32,012 bases of DNA from Proteobacteria bacterium HN_bin10 (GTDB taxonomy: Bacteria > Pseudomonadota > Alphaproteobacteria > Caulobacterales > Aquidulcibacteraceae), in the NCBI GenBank assembly GCA_002083515.1, contig LWDN01000050.1, positions 1 through 32,012 of the forward strand. Direction: 5' to 3'. Within the stretch, counting starts at the first letter, position 1; each line of letters begins with the position of its first letter. Positions 23,825-31,824 of the stretch are shown piece after piece. The position numbers and the translations under genes are program-made. Below the pieces are notes generated by a model. It ran no database searches. It saw nothing but the letters and a program-made list of their open reading frames with translations, and had not been told where the DNA came from.

Positions 23825-24295
23825 ATGCGCGTGCTCGTCGCCGCCGTCGGCCGTCTGCGCGACGGACCGGAAGCGGCGTTGACAGCGGACTACTTGCAGC
23901 GCGCCTCGCAAGCAGGGCGGCAGATTGGCTTCAAGGGCTTCGACCTCGTCGAAGTCGAAGGCAAGCCGCCTGGAGATATGCGGGCGGAAGGCTCGGCGCT
24001 CTTTCGCGCGACCCCCGACGACGCACGCAAAATCCTTCTGGACGAGCGCGGCGCCGAATGGACATCGAGACAATTAGCGGAAAAGCTGGCGCGCTGGCGC
24101 GACGATGGCGTCGCGTGCACCACGTTTTGGATCGGCGGCGCCGATGGCGTTTCACAAGGCGTTAGGGATAACGCCGATGAAAAACTGGCTTTTGGCCGGC
24201 AAACTTGGCCGCATCGGCTGGTTCGGGTGATGATTTCCGAGCAGGTTTACCGGGCCGTGACGATCCTATGCTCTACTCCCTATCACCGGGACTGA
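23825..24295 (+). CDS. rlmH: 23S rRNA pseudouridine-1915 N3-methyltransferase
   Basis: A SPOUT-class methyltransferase that modifies pseudouridine 1915 in helix 69 of 23S rRNA. The knotted S-adenosylmethionine-binding region appears as FWIGGADG near residue 101, followed by SEQVYRAVTIL and the C-terminal PYHR needed for catalysis. The usual His before PYHR is Thr here (STPYHRD). At 156 aa it is the standard length. It begins 6 nt after rsfS, so the two are surely in one transcript. Confidence 0.95.
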   Translation: MRVLVAAVGRLRDGPEAALTADYLQRASQAGRQIGFKGFDLVEVEGKPPGDMRAEGSALFRATPDDARKILLDERGAEWTSRQLAEKLARWRDDGVACTTFWIGGADGVSQGVRDNADEKLAFGRQTWPHRLVRVMISEQVYRAVTILCSTPYHRD

Positions 24296-24322
24296 AGATC
24301 TCGGACGGTATGGTGGTGGCAA

Positions 24323-25462
24323 ATGGCACGAGGCGCAGCACGCGCCCGCGCCCTCGTCGCGTGCGCGGCAGGGGCGCTCGCGCTCCTGGGAACGGCGTAC
24401 GCTCAAACCCAACGCACGGCGGCGCAAGCCGATCGCGACCGGCGCGCGGAAAGCCAGCGCGCGGAGCGCCTACGCGCGCAAGCGCAGGCGCTAGGCGGCG
24501 AAGTCCGTACGCTCGACGCCCGCCTGCTCGACGCCAGCCGACGCGCTGCGGAGGTCGATGCATCGGCGACCGCAGCACAGGAACGAATGATGTCGGTGCA
24601 GCTGCAGATCGCAACCGAGACCACAACACAGCGCGCTGCCCGCGATGCGCTGGAAGCATCGCTGCTCGCCGCCGCTTTCGCCGAACGGCGGCTCGAGCCG
24701 CGGGCGGCGAGAACCAGCATTGTCGCACGCGCGCTCGGGCCCGTGCACAGCGCGCAAGAGCGGCGTAGCACCCTCGCGCTCGCTGTCGCGCGCAGCGCCG
24801 AGCAAACCATCGCCGCGGAGCAGGCCGTGCTCGCCGATACGCGCGTTGCACTTGCCGAAGAACGTGGCGACATCGTCTCCCGGCTCGCTCAGCGCCGCAG
24901 CCAGCAGGTTCGACTGGCCAGCGAAGCGGCCGCAGCCGAGCGGCGAGCCCGCACCCTTGCCGCCGAGGCGCGCACCCTGCGCGAACTGGCGGCCCGGGCA
25001 CACCAAGCCTCCCGCCGGCGACCCGCCAGCCCCACGGGGCCCAGCGTTATCCCCGCCGGATGGCTTGCCCCGGCCTCCGGCCAGATCACCCGCGGCTACG
25101 GCGTCCGCCAGGCCGGCGGCCCCGCCACACAGGGCGTCACCGTCCAGACCGGCCCGGCGGCTCAGATCGTGGCGCCCGCCGCAGGCGAAGTCGCCTATGC
25201 CGGGGCCTTCCGCACCTACGGCAATGTCTTGATCCTCAATCTGGATGGTGGTTACGCTCTTGTCCTCACCGGGCTCGACGCCATGGCGGTTCGGGTCGGC
25301 GAGACGGTGCGGGCTGGGCAGATCGTGGGACAAATGTCAGCCGCGGCCTCTCCGGCGCCGGAATTGTATGTGGAAGTGCGTCGGGGCGACCAACCGGTCG
25401 ATCCCGGCAGATGGCTCAGCGCTCGAGGCCTCACCGCGGAGGCCGGCGTACGAGCCGGTTAA
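24323..25462 (+). CDS. EnvC-like murein hydrolase activator (M23/LytM domain, degenerate site)
   Basis: A 379-aa exported protein: a signal peptide ending near TAYAQ (residue 28), a long Ala/Arg/Glu-rich coiled coil (about 30-230), then a LytM/M23 domain (about 245-365) recognisable in APASGQITRGYG, VAPAAGEVAYAG, YGNVLILNLDGGYALVLTGL and LYVEVRRG. Active M23 peptidases carry His/Asp zinc ligands. Here the expected HxGxD is QGVTV, the HL of the tyrosine-His-Leu motif is LTGL, and the HFEVR is YVEVR. With all ligands lost, an EnvC/NlpD-type activator of amidases is more likely than an active enzyme. Start ATG 24323. Confidence 0.88.
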   Translation: MARGAARARALVACAAGALALLGTAYAQTQRTAAQADRDRRAESQRAERLRAQAQALGGEVRTLDARLLDASRRAAEVDASATAAQERMMSVQLQIATETTTQRAARDALEASLLAAAFAERRLEPRAARTSIVARALGPVHSAQERRSTLALAVARSAEQTIAAEQAVLADTRVALAEERGDIVSRLAQRRSQQVRLASEAAAAERRARTLAAEARTLRELAARAHQASRRRPASPTGPSVIPAGWLAPASGQITRGYGVRQAGGPATQGVTVQTGPAAQIVAPAAGEVAYAGAFRTYGNVLILNLDGGYALVLTGLDAMAVRVGETVRAGQIVGQMSAAASPAPELYVEVRRGDQPVDPGRWLSARGLTAEAGVRAG

Positions 25463-25501
25463 CGCGAATCGGGCCCATGATACGGGCCTGGGGAGTAGAC
25501 G

Positions 25502-26821
25502 ATGCGCATAGGCTGGATTTTGGCGCCGGTCGCCGGAGCGGCGGCCCTGGTAGGCGCGCTGGCCTGGTCAGCCCCCGAGGATCGCCGCAACGGCGACGTC
25601 TATCGTCAGCTCGAATTATTCGCCGACGTGCTGACTCGCGTCGAGCAGGACTACGTCACCGAGATCGACGAAACCCAGGCGATGGAAGCGGCTATCCAGG
25701 GCATGCTTGCGTCGCTCGATCCGCACTCGTCCTACATGAACGCGGAAGACTATCGCGACATGCAGACCCAGACCCGCGGCGAGTATGGCGGGCTTGGCAT
25801 TGAAGTCACCAGCGAGGATGGCGTGGTGCGCGTGGTGTCGCCGATCGACGGAACGCCGGCGGCGCGCGCTGGCATCCAGGCCGGCGACTACCTTACCGGC
25901 ATTAACGGCGAAAGCATAGTCGGCTTGACGCTGAACGAAGCGGTGCAGCGCATGCGCGGCGAGATCGGCACTCAAATCACGGTGACGGTCGCGCGTGAGG
26001 GCGTCGATCCGTTTGACGTCACACTGACCCGCGAAACCATCAATGTTCGCGCCGTCACCGCGCGCGTCGAGGGCGGCGATATCGGCGTGATCCGCATCTC
26101 TACGTTCAACGAGCGCACCGGCGCGATGCTGCAGGACGCCATCCGACAAGTGAAGCGCGACACCGCCGGACGGCTGCGCGGCGTCGTGGTCGATCTGCGC
26201 AACAATCCGGGCGGCCTGCTCGATCAAGCGATCGAGGTCTCAGACGCGTTCCTTGACGGCGGCGAAGTGGTGTCCACGCGCGGTCGCCAGCCGGAAGACG
26301 TGCAACGCTACAACGCCCGCCGCGGCGACGATCTCGCCGGCGTGCCGGTGGTGGTGCTGATCAACGGCGCCTCGGCCTCGGCAGCGGAGATTGTCGCCGG
26401 CGCGCTGCAGGACCGCAACCGCGCCCTGATTGTCGGCATGGATTCGTTTGGCAAGGGCTCGGTGCAGACCGTCATTCCGCTGCAGGGCGGCCGCGACGGC
26501 GCGCTACGCCTGACGACGGCGCGCTACTACACGCCTGCAGGGCGCTCGATCCAAGGCGCAGGCATCACGCCCGACATGGAGGTCGCGGCGCGGCGCATCG
26601 ACTCAGCTGAAGTCGAACGGTTGCAGCGGCTCTCGATGTCCGAGGAAGATCTGCCCAACGCGCTCGACAACGAATCTGGCGCGCATCGCAGGCAGGCGCA
26701 CATCCCCGACGACCAGCCGCCGGAGAATTGGAACGCCGAAGAGGACTATCAGCTTCGGCGCGCAATGGAGTTCTTGCGCCAAGGAACGGTGGCGGAACGA
26801 CTGCGCGCGCGCGCCGGCTGA
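25502..26821 (+). CDS. ctpA: carboxy-terminal processing protease (S41)
   Basis: A 439-aa periplasmic serine protease that trims proteins from their C-termini, in many bacteria controlling cell-wall hydrolases. Order: N-terminal hydrophobic signal/anchor (4-23), conserved SLDPHSSYM (71-79), PDZ domain (about 95-170, GGLGIEV and AGDYLTGING), then the S41 fold with LRNNPGGLLDQA, the nucleophile Ser293 in NGASASAAE and the catalytic Lys318 in SFGKGSVQ. The ATG at 25502 has GGGGAG upstream. It lies 39 nt after the EnvC-like gene, a pairing common in alphaproteobacteria. Confidence 0.96.
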   Translation: MRIGWILAPVAGAAALVGALAWSAPEDRRNGDVYRQLELFADVLTRVEQDYVTEIDETQAMEAAIQGMLASLDPHSSYMNAEDYRDMQTQTRGEYGGLGIEVTSEDGVVRVVSPIDGTPAARAGIQAGDYLTGINGESIVGLTLNEAVQRMRGEIGTQITVTVAREGVDPFDVTLTRETINVRAVTARVEGGDIGVIRISTFNERTGAMLQDAIRQVKRDTAGRLRGVVVDLRNNPGGLLDQAIEVSDAFLDGGEVVSTRGRQPEDVQRYNARRGDDLAGVPVVVLINGASASAAEIVAGALQDRNRALIVGMDSFGKGSVQTVIPLQGGRDGALRLTTARYYTPAGRSIQGAGITPDMEVAARRIDSAEVERLQRLSMSEEDLPNALDNESGAHRRQAHIPDDQPPENWNAEEDYQLRRAMEFLRQGTVAERLRARAG

Positions 26822-26905
26822 GGTCGATTAACCTTCTATAAATCAATATGAAGCGCTCAACCGCGCTAGTGACGTCTGGCGCGAATTCAGCGATTCTGCG
26901 CGCCA

Positions 26906-28102
26906 ATGATTCGCCCGCGCGTGAACCTGCGGGGCTTCGCGCAAAAACCGCCGCCTAAACCCGCGCGCCGCCTGCCGCAACTGACTCACAGAACCGCTGC
27001 GTTTGCCTTCGCGGCCGTTCTGGGCGTGGGCGCGCTCGTCTCTGTGCAGGTGTTTGGAGATCCGAGCGCCGCCGGTCCGCGGCGGGTGCTCTCGCTGCAG
27101 CCGGCCGACGCAGCCGCCGATGCGCCGCGTGTTTCGTTCGCCGACGCGGCGGAAGAAGGCGCCGACATGCAGATATTCGGCATCGAGGAATTGCCCTTTG
27201 CGGGCGAGTACGGCGAAGTGGACGCATCGGGCGAACTTCGCGTGGCGGTGGTCGAGGCGCCGAGCGCGCAGGCCAGCCGCCCTGCCTCTCCGCCGCTGCC
27301 GCGCGCGCCGCTCGCGGGGCTGACCGAAAACGGCCCCAACGGCCCGCTGCCGATCATCGGCCCCAATGGCCGCACGCCGGCGCAAGCCTACGCGCGTCCG
27401 TTCACGCCGCAACAGGGCAAGCCGGCCATCGCCATCATCATCGGCGGGCTTGGCTTCAATCAAAGCGCCACCACGCAGGCGATCGAAGAACTGCCCGCTG
27501 AAGTCACGCTGTCGTTCGTGCCCTATGCGCAGAACCTGCAGGACTGGATCAACCGCGCCCGCGCGCGCGGACATGAAGTGCTGCTCGAACTGCCCATGGA
27601 GCCCTTCGATCCGGATGCGGACGATACCGGCCCGCAGACACTGCTCGCTTCGGCGCCGGCGCAGCAAAACATCGCCCGCCTCGAACAATTGCTCTCGCGC
27701 GGGACGGGCTATTTCGGCGTCACCAATTATCAGGGCGCTCGATTTGCGACCTCGGCGCAGGCCTCGGCGCCCGTGATGCAGGCGCTGCGTCAACGCGGGC
27801 TCTCGTTCATCTCATCAGGGATCGGTCAACGCACCGCGCTCAGCATTGAGGCGCAGCGCGCCAATCTGCCGAACACCGCCGCCGACCGCATCATCGATGC
27901 GCGCCGCGAAGCCGACGCTATCGACGATCAGCTGCTGAATCTGGAAGCGCTGGCGCTGCAGAACCAGAGCGCCCTGGGCGCCGGCTTTGCCTATCCTGTG
28001 ACCATGGAACAAGTTGGCCGCTGGGCCCGGGACGTCGAAACGCGAGGTTATCAACTGGCGCCAGCCTCGGCCGTGCTGAACGCGCGCGCCGCGCGCCGAT
28101 GA
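26906..28102 (+). CDS. divergent polysaccharide deacetylase family protein (YibQ/DUF610 type)
   Basis: A 398-aa protein with a cytoplasmic basic start, one membrane anchor (about residues 31-48), a long Pro/Ala-rich linker (50-165), then the divergent deacetylase domain: AIAIIIGGLGFN, then ELPAEVTLSFVPYAQN, GHEVLLELPMEP, YFGVTNYQGARF and FAYPVTMEQVGRWA. The usual second Asp of the GGLGxD-like loop is Asn, as in some relatives, so catalytic activity is uncertain. The preceding spacer (26822-26905) is AT-rich with TTAACC and may hold a promoter. rppH starts inside its stop codon (ATGA). Confidence 0.9.
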   Translation: MIRPRVNLRGFAQKPPPKPARRLPQLTHRTAAFAFAAVLGVGALVSVQVFGDPSAAGPRRVLSLQPADAAADAPRVSFADAAEEGADMQIFGIEELPFAGEYGEVDASGELRVAVVEAPSAQASRPASPPLPRAPLAGLTENGPNGPLPIIGPNGRTPAQAYARPFTPQQGKPAIAIIIGGLGFNQSATTQAIEELPAEVTLSFVPYAQNLQDWINRARARGHEVLLELPMEPFDPDADDTGPQTLLASAPAQQNIARLEQLLSRGTGYFGVTNYQGARFATSAQASAPVMQALRQRGLSFISSGIGQRTALSIEAQRANLPNTAADRIIDARREADAIDDQLLNLEALALQNQSALGAGFAYPVTMEQVGRWARDVETRGYQLAPASAVLNARAARR

Positions 28103-28599
28103 ACGCGCCGGCGGACCCGAAGCTCTATCGTCCGAACGTCGGCCTGGCGCTGTTCCACAGCAACGGGTTGGTGTTTCTGGGCAAGCGCATCGCCACCGAA
28201 GGCCCATACCAATGGCAAATGCCGCAAGGCGGGGTCGATCGCGGCGAGAAGCCGGTCGACGCCGCGTATCGCGAACTCGAGGAGGAGATTGGCGTTGCGG
28301 CAACGCATGCCGAACTGCTTGAGGAAACCGCAGACTGGCTACATTACGATTTCCCCACCGACGTGCGTTCACGCATGAAACCGCGCGGCCGCTATCTCGG
28401 CCAAAGGCAGAAGTGGTTTGCCTTCCGCTTCAAGGGACGTGACTCAGATATTAGGCTGGATGCTCACACGCCGGAATTTGTAGACTGGCGATGGGCGGCG
28501 CTCGACTCGACGCCGCAACTGGTCATACCGTTCAAGCGCCCGGTTTACGAAGAAGTGGCGCGACGGTTCAGGAAGTTTAGCGCGGGGGCTTCGAAGTGA
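28099..28599 (+). CDS. rppH: RNA 5'-pyrophosphohydrolase
   Basis: A Nudix hydrolase that converts 5'-triphosphate RNA to monophosphate and so starts mRNA decay. The Nudix box spans residues 45-66 with the invariant REL-EEE-IG core (RELEEEIGV). Flanking features typical of RppH are YRPNVGLALFHSNG, YQWQMPQGG and GQRQKWFAFRF. At 166 aa it is full length. The ATG overlaps the previous stop codon by four bases, indicating coupled translation. Confidence 0.96.
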   Translation: MNAPADPKLYRPNVGLALFHSNGLVFLGKRIATEGPYQWQMPQGGVDRGEKPVDAAYRELEEEIGVAATHAELLEETADWLHYDFPTDVRSRMKPRGRYLGQRQKWFAFRFKGRDSDIRLDAHTPEFVDWRWAALDSTPQLVIPFKRPVYEEVARRFRKFSAGASK

Positions 28600-28636
28600 G
28601 TTTTCCGAGGATGTGCGCCGAAGGAGCGACGCGCCC

Positions 28637-29485
28637 GTGAAGCGTAGCGCTATCGTCACGCCGGTCGTGTTCGTGCACGGCGCGTTTTGCGGCGGCTGGG
28701 CGTTCGACGGCTTTCGTGAGCCGTTCGAAGCCGCCGGCTTCGAGACGCATGCGCCCAACCTGCCGCATCACGAACGCGGCGCCGATCTTGAGCGGCTCGC
28801 CAACGCCGGGCTCAAGGACTACGCCCACGCGATCGGGCGTTATATCCGCGGGCTTCGTGCGCCGCCTGTCTTGGCGGGTCATTCGCTGGGCGGCCTGGTC
28901 GCGCAGCTCGCGGCGATGCACACGCCCGTGGCGGGACTTGTCTTGCTTGCGCCGAGCGCGCCGTGGGGCGTGCCGCCGACCACGCTCGACGAGCATGGCA
29001 ACCATTTCGGCTTGAGTCTGCTCGGCGATTACTGGCGCAGACCGATCCCGCCAGACTACCGCGTCGCGCGCGCAACAACACTGGATCGGCTCACGCGCGA
29101 AGACGCGCGCCGCGCCTTCGCGCGTTTCGTCCCGGAGAGCGGCCGCGCCATCCGCGAAGCCGTGCAATGGTGGCTCGATCATTCGATGGCGAGCCAGGCG
29201 CCCGTCTATCGCATCAGCGCGCCGGTGCTTGGCTTGGCCGGCGGCAAGGATCGGGTGAACCCATCCAGCACGGTGCGGCGCGTCATCGGCCGCTTTCCAG
29301 GCGATCAGGCGCACTTCCACGAGTTCCCCGAGATGAGCCATTGGCTGATCGGCGAACCGGAAGCGGCGGATGTGGCGAAACTCGTCCTGCAATGGCTGGA
29401 GGCGCGCGGCGTCGGCCCGAAGCCGGTGAAGCCAAAGCGCAAGCAGCTGTCGCTATTCGGCTGGGGCGAAGGCGCGGGCGCCTAG
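28637..29485 (+). CDS. alpha/beta hydrolase
   Basis: A 282-aa cytoplasmic-looking esterase/lipase-type fold. The catalytic triad is visible: nucleophile Ser83 in GHSLGG, Asp205 in AGGKDRVNP and His235 in MSHWLIG. The oxyanion-loop motif VFVHGAFCGGWAFD is near residue 11. The substrate is unknown. GTG 28637 is chosen because AAGGAG (28621-28626) sits upstream; a GTG at 28613 would add eight residues. Its 3' end overlaps the convergent metallophosphoesterase gene by 33 bp, with the basic tail KPVKPKRKQ just before the overlap. Confidence 0.9.
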   Translation: MKRSAIVTPVVFVHGAFCGGWAFDGFREPFEAAGFETHAPNLPHHERGADLERLANAGLKDYAHAIGRYIRGLRAPPVLAGHSLGGLVAQLAAMHTPVAGLVLLAPSAPWGVPPTTLDEHGNHFGLSLLGDYWRRPIPPDYRVARATTLDRLTREDARRAFARFVPESGRAIREAVQWWLDHSMASQAPVYRISAPVLGLAGGKDRVNPSSTVRRVIGRFPGDQAHFHEFPEMSHWLIGEPEAADVAKLVLQWLEARGVGPKPVKPKRKQLSLFGWGEGAGA

Positions 29486-30451
29486 GGTCGAACCGCGCAA
29501 CGTGATCAGCACAATCTCGGGCGGATTGAGGAAGCGGACCGGCGCAATGCTCGTGCCGATCCCAGCGGTGACGTACATCTGCGCGCCGCGCTCTTCGACG
29601 AGCCCGCACCCGTAGCGTTTGTTGCGCAATGGCAGGATCGGACGTCCGACGAACGGGATCGTCACCTGACCACAATGACCGTGCCCGGCGAGCATGAGCG
29701 CCACGCCCTCCGGCGCTGTTGCGAACGGATCGGGCGAATGGCTCAGCACCAGCGTGTCCGCGCCCAAGGGCGCCCCATCGAGCGCAGCGACGAAGTCGGG
29801 TTCGCCCGTCGTGTCATCGGCGAGACCCGCAATCACCAGCGGGTCGCCGCCGGTTCGCCGGATCACGATGTGGCGATTCCACAAGGCCGCAACCCCCGCC
29901 TCTTCCAGCGCCGCCTGCACCGTGGCGCGATCGTACCAGACATCGTGATTGCCGATCACGGCGACAACGCCGTAGCGCGCACGCAGGGCGGCGAAGCTGG
30001 CAAGGCCGCCCTCGATCTGCTGGTTCTCGGCGGGCGTGCGCTCAAACGGGTGATGGTGCCCGTTCACGTAGTCGCCAAGCAGAACCACAAGCTCAGGGCG
30101 AAGGGCGTTCACGCGCTGAACAAGGCGTCCGACTCGCGCCGCGTCGACATGCGGGCCGCCGACGTGGGTATCGCTGATCGTTGCAATGGTGATGGGGGCG
30201 CCGCGCCAATCGTCGCTGACGATCTCGACGCGCCGGACAACCAGCCGGTTGGGTTCGACAAACCATGCGTAGATGTTGAGCCAATAGGCCGTCTCGACCA
30301 CGGCGATGGCGGCGAACAATGCCCAGCGTTTGCGGGGGCTAAGCTTGTCCCAGCGGCGAAGCAACCACACAGATGCGAGGATGATGAGCGGCAATCCAAC
30401 CGCCGCGCCGATCGTGGCCGGCAGAAGTTGCGGATGAAAGAAATCTGGCAT
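29453..30451 (-). CDS. membrane-anchored metallophosphoesterase (YkuE/YaeI type)
   Basis: A 332-aa protein with two N-terminal hydrophobic helices (about 11-31 and 43-64) and a calcineurin-like phosphoesterase domain. All metal-binding motifs are present: SDTH (Asp94, His96), GD (126-127), GNHD (167-170), SHSPD (His238) and GHGH (256-259). Relatives hydrolyse phospholipid-type or small phosphate esters at the membrane; the substrate here is unknown. The ATG at 30451 follows the atpC stop by 26 nt on the same strand, so it may be transcribed with the ATP synthase genes. Confidence 0.9.
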   Translation of the reverse strand: MPDFFHPQLLPATIGAAVGLPLIILASVWLLRRWDKLSPRKRWALFAAIAVVETAYWLNIYAWFVEPNRLVVRRVEIVSDDWRGAPITIATISDTHVGGPHVDAARVGRLVQRVNALRPELVVLLGDYVNGHHHPFERTPAENQQIEGGLASFAALRARYGVVAVIGNHDVWYDRATVQAALEEAGVAALWNRHIVIRRTGGDPLVIAGLADDTTGEPDFVAALDGAPLGADTLVLSHSPDPFATAPEGVALMLAGHGHCGQVTIPFVGRPILPLRNKRYGCGLVEERGAQMYVTAGIGTSIAPVRFLNPPEIVLITLRGSTLGARAFAPAE

Positions 30452-30477
30452 CGGCGCATCCTAGCGCCAAGCGCTCC

Positions 30478-30879
30478 CTAGCGCGCTATTGCCGCCTTGA
30501 TCGTTTCCAGGCGGACGAGCGCCCGCTGCGCGGCGTCCTTCTTGGCCTCGGTGTTGGCGTCGCGCAGATCTTCCTGCGCGTTCTTGAGGTCCTGCTCGAG
30601 CTTCGCCGGCTCGATGTCAGCAAGATCGACGGCTTCTTCAGCGAGCACCGTCAGGCCTTCCGGAGTAACATCGGCGAACCCGCCATTGACGAAGATGCGC
30701 CGCTCGGCGCCGTCATTGATCACACGCAGCGCGCCCGGCTTGACCACGCTCATCACCGGTGCGTGATTGGGCGACACGCCGAACTCACCCTCCGAGCCCG
30801 GGACGACGACGTGATCCACTTCGCCGTTGAACAATTCGCGCTCCGGCGAAACCAGCGCAAAGCTCAGCTTGTCGGCCAT
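30478..30879 (-). CDS. atpC: F1Fo ATP synthase subunit epsilon
   Basis: Subunit of the central rotor stalk that couples proton flow to ATP synthesis and limits ATP hydrolysis. The N-terminal beta-sandwich is clear: FALVSPERELFNGEVDHVVV, then PGSEGEFGVSPNHAPVMS, then FVNGGFADVTPEGLTVLAEEA. A C-terminal helical hairpin is rich in Ala, Asp and Lys. At 133 aa it is a typical length. It starts one base after the stop of the unknown gene upstream, which separates it from atpD. Confidence 0.96.
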   Translation of the reverse strand: MADKLSFALVSPERELFNGEVDHVVVPGSEGEFGVSPNHAPVMSVVKPGALRVINDGAERRIFVNGGFADVTPEGLTVLAEEAVDLADIEPAKLEQDLKNAQEDLRDANTEAKKDAAQRALVRLETIKAAIAR

Positions 30880-30880
30880 A

Positions 30881-31357
30881 TCAATTCTGCCTCGCCATCG
30901 CGGTCACGCGAATCATGAATTTCGGATCCTGCACGCGGCCCTTGGCGTAGATTACGTCCAGGATCGCCAAGTGATTGTTCGGAAGCTTGATATCGTAGGT
31001 GCGAAGATTGAAGCCAGGCGCCTCTTTGTGCGCTTCATCCTTGGCCAGCTTGGCGGCGGGTTGGTGTTTCTTGATCTGCGCTTCGAGCGCCGAGAGCCCC
31101 TTGTCGTAGTCCGCAGCAGCGTACCAGATCGTCGTGTAGGCGCCGTCGGTATGAAAAAACACGCCGCTATCGCCAACCGGATAGAACAGGGTGTCGCCGA
31201 TGTCGGCCATACCCAAGTCCGCCTTTTCGGCCGGACCGAGCACGCGCGGCGACACGCCGATCTTTCCCTTCACCGTTCCGGCGATGGCCGCTATCGCCCC
31301 CTCTACGGCGAGCTTCGCGGCGACTTCGCTGTGCTTCACTTGTCCCAACATGTTCAT
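30881..31357 (-). CDS. unknown protein between atpD and atpC, paralogue B
   Basis: A 158-aa protein with no signal peptide and no membrane helix; I do not recognise its family. It is homologous to its upstream neighbour. Shared landmarks are HS near the start, EGAIAAIAGTVKGKI (A: DGALAHVAGNVQGKM), GDTLFYPVGDSGVFF (A: GQTYFYALGQAGGVY), TIWYAAADYDKGLSALEA (A: TVWFMDGDYDRALAATDA) and a C-terminal RTYDIKLPNNHLAILDVIYA (A: RNYEVDCGNSRVAHVVVEYS). The ATG overlaps the stop of A (ATGA), and the stop is one base from atpC, so it is embedded in the ATP synthase operon. A role in ATP synthase assembly or regulation is a guess from position only. Confidence 0.85.
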   Translation of the reverse strand: MNMLGQVKHSEVAAKLAVEGAIAAIAGTVKGKIGVSPRVLGPAEKADLGMADIGDTLFYPVGDSGVFFHTDGAYTTIWYAAADYDKGLSALEAQIKKHQPAAKLAKDEAHKEAPGFNLRTYDIKLPNNHLAILDVIYAKGRVQDPKFMIRVTAMARQN

Positions 31358-31824
31358 TGCCTGCGAATTTGAGCGCCAATCTTGACCCAGAACCGCGCAG
31401 GCTTGGCGCCGTGTTCGCTATACTCGACGACGACGTGCGCGACCCGGGAATTACCGCAGTCGACCTCGTAGTTCCTTCGCCTCTGCTTTGGAACCGGCAA
31501 GGCCTCATCGCCGAGCTGCTTCACTCGGTACTTCTGCTTCATTGCGGCATCGGTGGCCGCCAACGCGCGGTCATAGTCGCCATCCATAAACCACACGGTC
31601 GCGACCGAACCGCTCATGTCAATGTAGACGCCCCCCGCTTGCCCCAGTGCATAGAAGTAGGTCTGCCCGTTCTGCGGAAGGCCTGCCTCCGCACGTTCCA
31701 ATTCAGTTGCGGGAACAGGAGCGAAAGGCATCTTGCCTTGCACGTTGCCGGCGACATGCGCCAGCGCGCCATCGATGAGCATGACGGCGAGCTGGCTATG
31801 AGTGTAGCCGGCGGCGGCCATCAC
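31354..31824 (-). CDS. unknown protein between atpD and atpC, paralogue A
   Basis: A 156-aa protein without signal peptide or membrane helices; family unknown to me. It shares its whole length with the next gene (see that entry). It is somewhat more basic at the C-terminus (KQRRRNYEV, then KIGAQIRRQ). The start is either GTG 31824 (GTGA overlap with the atpD stop) or ATG 31821 (TGATG overlap); both mean translational coupling to atpD. The stop overlaps the next ATG. A tandem duplication inside the ATP synthase operon is the simplest reading. Confidence 0.85.
   Translation of the reverse strand: MMAAAGYTHSQLAVMLIDGALAHVAGNVQGKMPFAPVPATELERAEAGLPQNGQTYFYALGQAGGVYIDMSGSVATVWFMDGDYDRALAATDAAMKQKYRVKQLGDEALPVPKQRRRNYEVDCGNSRVAHVVVEYSEHGAKPARFWVKIGAQIRRQ

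Noticed and set aside
26843..27793. 316-aa frame antisense to the deacetylase
   Set aside because: Arg/Gly-rich shadow; the sense strand has clear family motifs.
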